This document shows positions 1 through 6,070 of a DNA stretch of 7,337 nt, in pieces. This DNA is from Frankiales bacterium (GTDB lineage: Bacteria; Actinomycetota; Actinomycetes; JAFAQI01): positions 1 through 7,337 of the forward strand of contig JAFAQI010000411.1 in NCBI GenBank assembly GCA_019246495.1. The letters are read 5' to 3'. Below the pieces are notes generated by a model that saw nothing but the letters and a program-made list of their open reading frames with translations, was not told where the DNA came from and made no database searches. Both the position numbers and the translations under genes were made by a program. How positions within the stretch are numbered: the stretch's first letter is position 1; every line of letters begins with the position of its first letter.

Positions 1-267
1 GATGCCTTCGGCGGCCGCGACGGCTTCCTCGAGACTCGTCACGCCGAACTCGAGATGCACCTGCTTCGCGACCCCGGGCGCGGGCCAGGTCGGTGGCTGG
101 TGGTTGTCGACGCGTTGTGTGGTGATGGTCCCGCCGGGCGTGCGCACGGCGACGAAGTTGTCGGCCGCGAAGATGATTTCGCCGTCGGTCAGCGCGGCGT
201 AGAACTCGGCCAGCGCTCGCGGGTCGTCGCAGTCGAGCGACGTCGCGCCGAGTCGGGCGATGGCCAT
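1..267 (-). CDS. VOC family (glyoxalase-like) protein, 3' end beyond the window
   Basis: Open frame of 89 codons running off the left edge with no stop, starting at an ATG (complement of 265-267), seven bases after the TetR stop. The protein begins MAIARLGATSLDCDDPRALA, followed by EFYAAL (residues 21-26), then RTPGG (42-46), QRVDNHQPPTWPAPG (51-65) and VHLEFGV (70-76). This order (LDCxDPxxLAxFYxxL, QRV...PPTWP, then a histidine-containing HLxxxV strand) is typical of actinobacterial glyoxalase-like VOC proteins. About 30-40 C-terminal residues are probably missing. Such proteins form beta-alpha-beta-beta-beta modules that often bind a metal or small ligand; the substrate cannot be deduced. 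The spacing suggests co-transcription with the TetR gene. No clear Shine-Dalgarno sequence precedes the start, so translational coupling is likely. Confidence 0.82.
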   Translation of the reverse strand, partial: MAIARLGATSLDCDDPRALAEFYAALTDGEIIFAADNFVAVRTPGGTITTQRVDNHQPPTWPAPGVAKQVHLEFGVTSLEEAVAAAEGI

Positions 268-274
268 CGGGCCG

Positions 275-937
275 CTATCGCCGCGGGAGCTTGGGGCCGG
301 TGACGCCCCAGTAGATGAGCCGCACCATCGCTTCGCGCACCTCGTCGAAGCGGATGTCCCACGCCTCGAAGCCGCCGCGATGACCAGCGAGGTTGACGAG
401 CATGCCGACCAGCGCGCCGGCCATCGCCATCGGCTCGACACCGCTCTCGCGTGAGCTGCCCTGCAACTCGGCGATCTCGGCGGCGAGCGACTTCGTCATC
501 GAGTTGAGCATCAACACGCGCTGGTGCCGGAAGCGCTTGTCGCCTTCGGTCGACAGCAGGTCGACGACCCGCAACGTCGCGCGGTGGTCCCGCCAGAACT
601 CGAGTACGCCGTCGACGAGCCGCTCCGCACTGCTGACGCCGGCCGCGCCCTTCCACTGCTGCCCCGTGATGAGCTTCGCGAGCAGCCGGCCTTCCTCGAC
701 CGCCTGCTCCGCGACGGCGAGCAGGATCGCCTCGATGTCGACGAAGTATTGGTAGAACGTCGCCGGCGACGTTCCCGCTGCGCGCGTGATGTCGGTGACC
801 TTGAGATCCCGGTACGGCGTCGACGCGAGCAGGTCGATCGTGCAGTCCAGCAGCCGCTGCCGGGTCGCCAGTCCCCGCCGCCCCGGCACCCGGCCGTCGA
901 CGGCACGCAAAGGTGACGCAGCGTCAGAAAGGGACAT
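275..937 (-). CDS. TetR-family transcriptional regulator, probable local repressor
   Basis: A 220-residue protein from the ATG at 937. The N-terminal TetR DNA-binding domain covers about residues 20-75: RRGLATRQRLLDCTIDLLA (20-38), then helix-turn-helix TDITRAAGTSPATFYQYF (48-65). The C-terminal part (about 80-215) is a helical ligand-binding domain with no recognised effector signature. It is not KstR2 or KstR as I remember those sequences, although the neighbouring genes belong to the KstR2 regulon in mycobacteria. It lies 42 bases downstream of SDR1 on the same strand and seven bases before the VOC gene. A palindrome like those in both divergent promoters overlaps its 5' end (912-928), which suggests autoregulation. 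The start is uncertain. ATG 937 has a TANNNT box six bases upstream. TTG 910 or GTG 889 would put the palindrome upstream of the gene and give a 211- or 204-residue protein with the usual short TetR N-terminus. The ligand is unknown; a steroid-derived CoA ester is an inference from context. Confidence 0.9.
   Translation of the reverse strand: MSLSDAASPLRAVDGRVPGRRGLATRQRLLDCTIDLLASTPYRDLKVTDITRAAGTSPATFYQYFVDIEAILLAVAEQAVEEGRLLAKLITGQQWKGAAGVSSAERLVDGVLEFWRDHRATLRVVDLLSTEGDKRFRHQRVLMLNSMTKSLAAEIAELQGSSRESGVEPMAMAGALVGMLVNLAGHRGGFEAWDIRFDEVREAMVRLIYWGVTGPKLPRR
912..928 (-). promoter_or_regulatory. Putative TetR operator, degenerate copy (site A)
   Basis: Read on the minus strand this is TCTGACGCTGCGTCACC. 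One half-site is exact (TCTGAC) and the other (GTCACC) has two changes from GTCAGA. The inner 13 bases, TGACGCAGCGTCA at 914-926 on the plus strand, are a perfect inverted repeat around a single central base. The spacing and minus-strand orientation match sites B and C. It covers codons 4-9 of the TetR gene if ATG 937 is used, or lies just upstream if GTG 889 is used. Binding by the adjacent regulator is inferred. Confidence 0.5.
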
Positions 938-943
938 CGCTTG

Positions 944-949
944 ATGCTA
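944..949 (-). promoter_or_regulatory. Possible -10 box of the TetR gene
   Basis: TAGCAT on the minus strand fits the actinobacterial TANNNT pattern and ends six bases before the ATG at 937. That spacing would give a leaderless transcript starting at or near the start codon. No -35 element is obvious. The gene could also be read through from SDR1, only 42 bases upstream. Confidence 0.3.
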
Positions 950-979
950 ACGCGCTGACGCGAGCGCCGTGTGGACGTG

Positions 980-1762
980 TCATGGGCCGTCGCTCTCGTC
1001 GCGCAGCGCCAGGAAGGTCGGACGCTCGCCGCCCCCGTCGATCCGCAGGTCGGCCCCCGTGACGAACGCGGCGGCGGGTGAGGCCAGGAAAAGGCAGGCC
1101 GCCGCCACGTCCTCCGGCCGCACCAGGCGCTTCATCGGAACGGCCTCCGCGATCGCGGCCCGTGCGGCCTCGTCGCCGTAGTGCGCGGCGCTGTCGTCGG
1201 TCTCGAGGTAGCCAACCGTGATCGCGTTGACCCGCACCCGCGGCGCCCACTCCATGGCAAGCGATCGCGTGAGGTTGGCGAGTCCGGCTTTGGCCGCGCC
1301 GTACGCCGCAGTGCCCGGCGACGGCCGTTGGCCGGAGAGCGAGCCGATGTTGATGATCAGGCCGCCGCTGCGCTGCTCCTGCATCACGGCGTTGGCGCGC
1401 TGGGCGACGTAGAACGGCGCGAGCAGGTTGAGCGCGACGATCTTCTCGACGAAGCGTGGCGAGACGGTGGCGGAGTCGGCGGGCGGTGAGCCGCCGGCGT
1501 TGTTGACGACGACGTCGAGCCTCCCGCAGTGCTCCACCGCCGCGTTGACCACGGCCGCCGCGTGACCGGGGTCGCGCAGGTCGGCAGCGACGAAGTGGAC
1601 GCCGTCCGGCAACTCGGCCGTTGGAGCGTTGCGCGCGCACACGACGACGGCCGCACCAGCGGCGCGAAAGGCGGTCGCCAGGCCGAGGCCGAGACCCTTC
1701 GTGCCGCCCGTGATGAGGACGCCGTGGCCGGCGAGGTCGGTCGGCGGTTGGCCTGTCGTCAC
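980..1762 (-). CDS. Short-chain dehydrogenase/reductase (SDR1), Rv3549c-like by position
   Basis: A 260-residue classical SDR, a typical length. Cofactor motif TGGTKGLG at residues 18-25, adenine-pocket D61, NNAG at 87-90, and an intact catalytic set N112, S141, Y154 and K158 (S and Y 13 apart, as usual). CAR at 42-44 after the second strand places an arginine where NADP(H)-preferring members often have one. It should oxidise a secondary alcohol or reduce a ketone. The gene is divergent from echA20, the arrangement of Rv3549c and echA20 in M. tuberculosis, so a role on a steroid C/D-ring intermediate is likely; the exact substrate is not known to me. The start is GTG (complement of 1760-1762) with no Shine-Dalgarno sequence; no alternative start fits before the cofactor motif. 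Palindromic site B begins 21 bases upstream. Confidence 0.88.
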   Translation of the reverse strand: MTTGQPPTDLAGHGVLITGGTKGLGLGLATAFRAAGAAVVVCARNAPTAELPDGVHFVAADLRDPGHAAAVVNAAVEHCGRLDVVVNNAGGSPPADSATVSPRFVEKIVALNLLAPFYVAQRANAVMQEQRSGGLIINIGSLSGQRPSPGTAAYGAAKAGLANLTRSLAMEWAPRVRVNAITVGYLETDDSAAHYGDEAARAAIAEAVPMKRLVRPEDVAAACLFLASPAAAFVTGADLRIDGGGERPTFLALRDESDGP

Positions 1763-1767
1763 GCGTA

Positions 1768-1773
1768 TATGGT
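1768..1773 (+). promoter_or_regulatory. Possible -10 box for the echA20-ipdABC operon
   Basis: TATGGT, inside the only AT-rich patch of this gap (TATATGG at 1766-1772), fits TANNNT. A start near 1780 would leave a leader of about 50 bases before the echA20 ATG and would place palindrome B directly after the transcription start, a position suited to repression. It is a short match with no clear -35. Confidence 0.28.
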
Positions 1774-1783
1774 GACAGCCGAA

Positions 1784-1800
1784 TCTGACGGAGTGTCAGA
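1784..1800. promoter_or_regulatory. Putative TetR operator, exact palindrome (site B)
   Basis: TCTGACGGAGTGTCAGA: two perfectly complementary six-base arms separated by five bases. It lies in the divergent promoter region between SDR1 (start 1762) and echA20 (start 1832). The same 12 arm bases with the same spacing recur at 6070-6086. It is placed to control both directions at once, overlapping about -22 to -38 of SDR1 if that gene is leaderless. Binding by the TetR protein encoded in this window is inferred from co-occurrence. Confidence 0.72.
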
Positions 1801-1831
1801 TGTGGTCGGACACCGCGGGATCGAAGGCCTG

Positions 1832-2593
1832 ATGGGCATCAGTACGAGCATCAGCGAGCACGTCGCCGAGATCGTCGTCGACGTGCCGCCGGTCAACGCG
1901 CTGACCGTCGCGCAGTGGTTCGAGCTGGCGGACGCTCTGCGCGCGGCCGGGGCGAATGACGACGTCCGCGCGGTGGTGTTGGCCGCCGACGGAAAAGGCT
2001 TCAACGCGGGCGTCGACATCAAGGAGATGCAGTCCACCGAGGGATTCACCGCGCTGGTCGGTGCCAACCGGGGGTGCTTCGCCGCCTTCGCCGCGGTCTA
2101 TGAGTGCGCGGTGCCGGTCATCGCCGCGGTGCACGGGTTCTGCCTCGGCGGCGGCATCGGTCTTGTCGGCAACGCCGACGTCATCATCGCGTCGGACGAC
2201 GCCACGTTTGGGCTGCCCGAGGTGAAGCAGGGTGCGCTCGGCGCGGCGACTCATCTCGCGCGTCTCGTCCCGCAGCATCGGATGCGGCACATGGTCTACA
2301 CCGCGGAACGGGCAACTGCGCAGGAGCTCGCGTCGTACGGAAGTGTGCTGCGCATCGTGCCGCGCGACGAGCTCCGGGCCGCGGCGCGCGAGGTGGCATT
2401 GCAGATCGCGTCGGTCGACCCCGTCGTCATGCGCGCGGCGAAGGAATCGCTGAACGGCATCGACCCGGTCGACGTACGCCGGTCCTACCGGTTCGAGCAG
2501 GGGTTCACATTCGAGCTCAACCTCACCGGCGCCAGTGACAAGGCGCGCGACGCGTTCGTCGACCGGCGCGACCAGTGGAACCGTGATGGCTGA
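1832..2593 (+). CDS. echA20: EchA20, steroid ring-D hydrolase of the crotonase fold
   Basis: A 253-residue enoyl-CoA hydratase/isomerase-family protein closely resembling M. tuberculosis EchA20 (Rv3550) as I remember it. Shared stretches include GFNAGVDIKEMQ (56-67), ANRGCFAAF (78-86), ECAVPVIAAV (91-100), GLVGNADVI (110-118), ATFGLPEV (124-131), GALGAATHL (134-142) and the tail EQGFTFELNL (222-231). The FNAG segment (57-60) and GGGIG (106-110) form the expected CoA-thioester oxyanion hole. The characterised enzyme hydrolyses ring D of the bicyclic intermediate HIEC-CoA, leaving a single-ring CoA ester. ATG 1832 was chosen because the protein then starts like EchA20 and GAAGG (1823-1827) lies four bases upstream, slightly close. 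It is first in a four-gene operon, and its last eight bases overlap the ipdA start. Confidence 0.93.
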   Translation: MGISTSISEHVAEIVVDVPPVNALTVAQWFELADALRAAGANDDVRAVVLAADGKGFNAGVDIKEMQSTEGFTALVGANRGCFAAFAAVYECAVPVIAAVHGFCLGGGIGLVGNADVIIASDDATFGLPEVKQGALGAATHLARLVPQHRMRHMVYTAERATAQELASYGSVLRIVPRDELRAAAREVALQIASVDPVVMRAAKESLNGIDPVDVRRSYRFEQGFTFELNLTGASDKARDAFVDRRDQWNRDG

Positions 2594-3449
2594 CAAGCGG
2601 ACGACGATCGAGGAGGTCGTCGGCGAGTTGCGCGACGGCATGACGATCGGCATCGGCGGCTGGGGGTCACGGCGCAAGCCGATGGCGCTCGTGCGCGCGA
2701 TCGCGCGGTCGCCGTTGCGCGACCTGACGTTGGTGTCCTACGGCGGGCCAGACGTCGGCATCCTGTGTGCGCTGGGCAAGGTGCGCAAGGTCGTGTTCGC
2801 GTTCGTGTCGCTGGACTCGATCCCGCTCGAGCCGCACTTCCGCAACGCGATGCAGACCGGTGCGGTCGAGACGTTGCAGCTCGACGAGGGCATGTTCCTG
2901 CTCGGGCTGCAAGCCGCCGCCTGGCGGGTGCCGTTCCTGCCGACGCGAGTCGGTCTCGGCTCGGATGTCGTGGCGCGGCAGGACGAGATCCACACGGTGA
3001 TCTCGCCGTACGCCGATCCGGACACCGGCGAGACGGATGAGCTCGTCGCGATGCCGGCGCTGCGGCTCGACGTTGCCCTCGTGCACCAGAACCGCGCCGA
3101 TGCGAGTGGCAACGCGCAGTTCCTCGGACCGGACCTCTACTTCGACGACCTCATGTGCCAGGCGGCGAAGCGCTCCTTCGTCACCTGCGAGCGGATCGTC
3201 GACACCGGCGACTTGCTCAAGGAAGGAACGCACCACACGCTGCGGATCAGCCGGCTCTGGACGGACGGTGTTGTCGAGACACCGAACGGCGCGCACTTCA
3301 CGTCGTGCGTGCCTGACTACGAGCGCGACGAGGCGTTCCAGCGCTCCTACGCCGCGAGCGCGAAGTCGCCGGAGGCGTGGGCCGAGTGGCGGACAGCGTG
3401 GCTGGACCTCGACGAGGACGGCTACCAGCAGAAAGTGACCACCGGATGA
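2586..3449 (+). CDS. ipdA: IpdA, alpha subunit of the ring-C-opening COCHEA-CoA hydrolase
   Basis: A 287-residue CoA-transferase family I alpha-type protein, close to M. tuberculosis Rv3551. The start MADKRT, then LRDGMTIGIGGWGSRRKPMA (15-34), SYGGPDVGIL (51-60), DEGM (100-103), LGLQAAAWRVPFLPTR (107-122), AMPALRLD (155-162) and YFDDL (185-189) fit that family. With IpdB it hydrolyses ring C of COCHEA-CoA to an open-chain keto-dioyl-CoA; despite the fold it is not a CoA transferase. E101 in DEGM is my best candidate for the glutamate implicated in IpdA in published work, but I am unsure of the numbering. ATG 2586 overlaps the end of echA20 (ATGGCTGA, eight bases), and the stop overlaps the ipdB start (ATGA), so translation is probably coupled. 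Confidence 0.92.
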   Translation: MADKRTTIEEVVGELRDGMTIGIGGWGSRRKPMALVRAIARSPLRDLTLVSYGGPDVGILCALGKVRKVVFAFVSLDSIPLEPHFRNAMQTGAVETLQLDEGMFLLGLQAAAWRVPFLPTRVGLGSDVVARQDEIHTVISPYADPDTGETDELVAMPALRLDVALVHQNRADASGNAQFLGPDLYFDDLMCQAAKRSFVTCERIVDTGDLLKEGTHHTLRISRLWTDGVVETPNGAHFTSCVPDYERDEAFQRSYAASAKSPEAWAEWRTAWLDLDEDGYQQKVTTG

Positions 3450-4192
3450 CGTCCGTGGCGACCGACGTTCGGCGGGCGGACGTGTGCTGCGTCGCGATCG
3501 CCGAGTGCTTCCGCGGCGACGGCGAGATCGTCGCCAACCCGATCGGCACGATCCCGCGGATCGGCGGCCTGCTGGCGCGGTTGTCGTTCGAGCCGGACCT
3601 CGTGATGACCGACGGCGAGGCGATGTTCACCAACGCCGACGGTGCCGTCGAGGCATGGAATCCTTATCGCTCGATGTTCGACGTCGTCTGGTCGGGTCGT
3701 CGGCATGTCATCATGGGCGGCAGCCAGATCGACGCGTTCGGCAACCAGAACTTCGCCGCGATCGGCGACATGAAGAAGCCAAAGGCGCAGCTGCTCGGCT
3801 TCCGCGGCGCTCCCGGCAACACGGTCAACAACGTGACGTCCTACTGGGTGCCCAACCACAACCCGCGGGTGTTCGTGGACCGCGTCGACGTCGTGACCGG
3901 GGTCGGCTACGACGCCGCAGCTGCCGCCGGCCCGGCCGCCACTCGCTTCCACTCGCTGCGGCACGTCGTCACGAACCTTGCGGTGCTCGACTTTGCTACG
4001 CCGGACCATCGCCTGCGGCTGCGCTCGGTGCATCCCGGCGTGACGGTGGACGATGTCGTCGCGGCGACCGGCTTTGCGCTCGTCGTACCGGACGAAGTCC
4101 CGACATCGCGCACCCCGGCGCCGGAGGAGCTCGCGTTGCTGGAGCGGCTCGACCCGGACGGCGAGCGGTTCGCGGAAGTCCCCGATGCCTGA
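3446..4192 (+). CDS. ipdB: IpdB, beta subunit of the ring-C-opening COCHEA-CoA hydrolase
   Basis: A 248-residue CoA-transferase family I beta-type subunit, matching Rv3552 in length and in its position after ipdA. Visible segments are GEIVANPIGTIPRIGGLLAR (26-45), LVMTDGEAMF (52-61), VIMGGSQID (88-96), GAPGNTVNNVTSYWV (121-135) and HSLRHVVTNLAVLDF (169-183), followed by VHPGVTVDDVVAATGF (195-210), the C-terminal motif common to this subunit family. True transferases carry a catalytic glutamate in an S-E-N-G motif; the corresponding place here appears to be M-T-D-G (54-57). This fits the ring-opening hydrolase role. It presumably forms an alpha2-beta2-type heteromer with IpdA. The start ATG shares ATGA with the ipdA stop, and the last eight bases (ATGCCTGA) overlap ipdC. 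Confidence 0.92.
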   Translation: MTSVATDVRRADVCCVAIAECFRGDGEIVANPIGTIPRIGGLLARLSFEPDLVMTDGEAMFTNADGAVEAWNPYRSMFDVVWSGRRHVIMGGSQIDAFGNQNFAAIGDMKKPKAQLLGFRGAPGNTVNNVTSYWVPNHNPRVFVDRVDVVTGVGYDAAAAAGPAATRFHSLRHVVTNLAVLDFATPDHRLRLRSVHPGVTVDDVVAATGFALVVPDEVPTSRTPAPEELALLERLDPDGERFAEVPDA

Positions 4193-5267
4193 CGCGCCAA
4201 AGTTCGGGGCGCGGCTCACTGAGCTCTTCGGTTGTCGATATCCGATCGTCCAGACCGGCATGGGCTGGGTCGCGACGCCGCAGCTCGCTGCCGCTACCTC
4301 GGCGGCGGGCGGGCTCGGCATCCTCGCCGCCGCCACCATGTCCCTCGACGAGCTGCGCCGCGCCGTCAAGGAGGTGCGCGAGCGCACGGACGCACCGTTC
4401 GGCGTCAACATGCGCGCCGACCAGAGCGACGTCGTCGAGCGGGTCGACCTGCTCATCCGCGAAGGCGTCCGAGTCGCGTCGTTCGCGATGGCCCCGAAGC
4501 AGGACCTCATCGCGCGGTTGCACGACGGCGGCGTACTCGTCATGCCGTCGATCGGCGCGAAGCGGCATGCCGAGAAGGTCGCCGCTTGGGGTGTCGACGC
4601 GGTGCTCGTGCAAGGCGGCGAAGGCGGCGGGCACACCGGCGCCGTGCCGACCAGCCTGCTGCTGCCGCAGGTCGTCGACACCGTCGACGTGCCGGTCGTC
4701 GCGGCCGGCGGTTACTTCGACGGCCGCGGCCTCGTCGCTGCGCTCGCCTACGGCGCGAGTGGCATCGCGATGGGCACCCGCTTCCTGCTGACGCAGGACA
4801 GCCCGGTGCCGGAGTCGGTTAAGCGCTTCTACCTCGCCAAGTCCGTGACCGACACCGTCGTCACCCGTCAGGTCGACGGGGTGCCGCACCGCGTGCTGCG
4901 CACCGATCTCGTCGAGTCGCTCGAAGCCGCGGCCGCACCGCGCCGGATGTCAGGTGCGGTCCGCAGCGCCGTGCAGTTCAAGAAGATGTCCGGTACGCCG
5001 TGGCGGGCGATCGTCCGCGAGGGTCTGGCGATGCGCAAGTCGCAGGAGCTGTCCTGGTCGCAGGTGCTCATGGCGGCCAACACACCGATGCTGCTGCGCG
5101 CGGCGATGGTCGACGGCCGCGACGACCTCGGGGTGATGGCAAGCGGTCAGGTCGTCGGGCTCATCGACGACCTGCCCACCTGCGCGGAGCTGATCGAGCG
5201 CATCATGAGCGAGGCGACCGAGACACTCGCGAGGTTGACTCAGCCCGGCGCGACGAACATCGAGTAG
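4185..5267 (+). CDS. ipdC: IpdC, FMN-dependent nitronate monooxygenase-like enzyme of ring-C processing
   Basis: A 360-residue TIM-barrel flavoprotein of the nitronate monooxygenase / 2-nitropropane dioxygenase family, similar in length to Rv3553. Motifs: YPIVQTGMGWVATPQLAAA (19-37), AGGLGIL (41-47), FGVNM (72-76), GGEGGGHTG (144-152) with H150 at the usual catalytic histidine position, VAAGGYFDGR (172-181) and GASGIAMGTRFLLT (190-203), the last two forming the FMN phosphate site. In steroid degraders IpdC is needed to form the unsaturated ring-C intermediate that EchA20 then opens; it is not thought to act on nitroalkanes there. The start ATG 4185 has GGAAG six bases upstream (4174-4178) and overlaps ipdB by eight bases. 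The 3' end overlaps the convergent SDR2 gene by 28 bases. M. tuberculosis has fdxB next; it is absent here. Confidence 0.9.
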   Translation: MPDAPKFGARLTELFGCRYPIVQTGMGWVATPQLAAATSAAGGLGILAAATMSLDELRRAVKEVRERTDAPFGVNMRADQSDVVERVDLLIREGVRVASFAMAPKQDLIARLHDGGVLVMPSIGAKRHAEKVAAWGVDAVLVQGGEGGGHTGAVPTSLLLPQVVDTVDVPVVAAGGYFDGRGLVAALAYGASGIAMGTRFLLTQDSPVPESVKRFYLAKSVTDTVVTRQVDGVPHRVLRTDLVESLEAAAAPRRMSGAVRSAVQFKKMSGTPWRAIVREGLAMRKSQELSWSQVLMAANTPMLLRAAMVDGRDDLGVMASGQVVGLIDDLPTCAELIERIMSEATETLARLTQPGATNIE

Positions 5268-6049
5268 TCGGGACCGCGGCGCAGCGAGTGGCCGCCGTCG
5301 AGGTCGATCACGGCGCCGGTGAGCCACGCCGACTCGTCGCCGAGGAGAAAGCGCACGAGGTTGGCGACGTCCTCCGGCTCACCCAGCCGGCCGAGCGGTG
5401 TGTTGTCGACGTAGCTCGCGTAGATCGCGCTGTCCCGCGGGATCGCCTGCATGAGCTCGGTCGCGACGAACCCCGGCCGAACCGCGTTGCACCGGACACG
5501 CTCGGCGCCGTACTCGTCGGCCGCGGTCCGCACCAGTTGCTCGATGCCGGCCTTCGCTGCGGGGTAGGCGCCGAAGAACCGGTGAGTCAGGTGACCGGCG
5601 ATCGACGACACCGCGACGAGCGAGCCGCCGCCGACCGCGACCGCGCGCGGCAGCACGTGTTTGAACGTCAGGAACGTCCCGACCAGGTTGAGGTCGAGCA
5701 CGCGTCGGAAGTCGTCCGCGGACTGCCGCGCGATCGGCGCGAGCCCGCCGCCGCCACCGGCGTTGGCGACGCAACCGTCGAGCCGGCCGAGCGGCTCGGC
5801 GGCCCGCGCGACTGCGGCCGCGACGTCGTCCTCGACCGTCACGTCGGCGACGACGTGGGCGACCGTGCCAGGGCTGCCCGCAGCGCCGATCGCCTCGCCG
5901 ATCCGGTCTGCGGCAGCGGCGAGCTTGTCCGGCGTACGGCCGCAGATCGTCACGGTCGCGCCGTCGACGGCGAGCCGCTCCGCGCAGGCCCGCCCGATGC
6001 CGGTGCCGCCGCCGGTGACGAGGTAGGCGCGCCCCTGGAGTCCGCTCAT
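5240..6049 (-). CDS. Short-chain dehydrogenase/reductase (SDR2), possibly Rv3548c-like
   Basis: A 269-residue classical SDR. Cofactor motif TGGGTGIG (12-19), D69 of the adenine pocket, ANAG (95-98) in place of NNAG, and an intact catalytic set N121, S149, Y162 and K166. A glycine run (GGGGG, 98-102) follows the NAG motif. The tail DGGHSLRRGPDYS (251-263) resembles what I remember of Rv3548c-type steroid-cluster SDRs, but that is only a moderate recollection; IpdF is the main alternative. ATG 6049 (complement of 6047-6049) was chosen because the cofactor motif then starts at the usual position. A longer frame to 6106 would run through palindrome C and into the P450 gene. There is no Shine-Dalgarno sequence, but a TANNNT box lies eight bases upstream. 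It is convergent with ipdC. Confidence 0.88.
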   Translation of the reverse strand: MSGLQGRAYLVTGGGTGIGRACAERLAVDGATVTICGRTPDKLAAAADRIGEAIGAAGSPGTVAHVVADVTVEDDVAAAVARAAEPLGRLDGCVANAGGGGGLAPIARQSADDFRRVLDLNLVGTFLTFKHVLPRAVAVGGGSLVAVSSIAGHLTHRFFGAYPAAKAGIEQLVRTAADEYGAERVRCNAVRPGFVATELMQAIPRDSAIYASYVDNTPLGRLGEPEDVANLVRFLLGDESAWLTGAVIDLDGGHSLRRGPDYSMFVAPG

Positions 6050-6057
6050 GGAGCAGG

Positions 6058-6063
6058 AGGGTA
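6058..6063 (-). promoter_or_regulatory. Possible -10 box of SDR2
   Basis: TACCCT on the minus strand fits TANNNT and ends eight bases before the SDR2 ATG, consistent with a leaderless transcript. Palindrome C would then cover about -21 to -37, nearly the same geometry as palindrome B relative to SDR1. Confidence 0.32.
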
Positions 6064-6064
6064 G

Positions 6065-6070
6065 TAGTTT
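6065..6070 (+). promoter_or_regulatory. Possible -10 box of the P450 gene
   Basis: TAGTTT fits TANNNT and ends eight bases before the GTG at 6079, as expected for a leaderless transcript. Its last base is the first base of palindrome C, so a bound repressor would block the transcription start itself. Confidence 0.35.

Noticed and set aside
950..983. Further half-site-like words (CTGACG at 954, GTGTCAT at 977) between SDR1 and the TetR gene
   Set aside because: They are not arranged as arms with five-base spacing, and isolated GTCAG/CTGAC words occur many times in the window.
1769..1831. Upstream in-frame ATG (1769) that would lengthen EchA20 by 21 residues
   Set aside because: It would make operator B coding and put the start at the putative -10. 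The extension has no resemblance to EchA20, whereas ATG 1832 gives the expected N-terminus and has GAAGG upstream.
1763..1831. KstR2-type box (CAAG-N2-CTTG) in the SDR1/echA20 gap
   Set aside because: Looked for because M. tuberculosis has one at this locus. No CAAG followed by CTTG at two-base spacing was seen here or elsewhere in the window.
3422..4681. Minus-strand open frame of 419 codons opposite ipdA-ipdC
   Set aside because: Its product is low-complexity and rich in Arg, Ser and Thr, as expected from the antisense of high-GC coding DNA. The plus-strand frames are recognisable enzymes.
3484..4791. Plus-strand open frame of 435 codons spanning ipdB and ipdC
   Set aside because: Arginine-rich out-of-frame shadow with no domain. 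It crosses the ipdB/ipdC junction, where both genes are intact in other frames.
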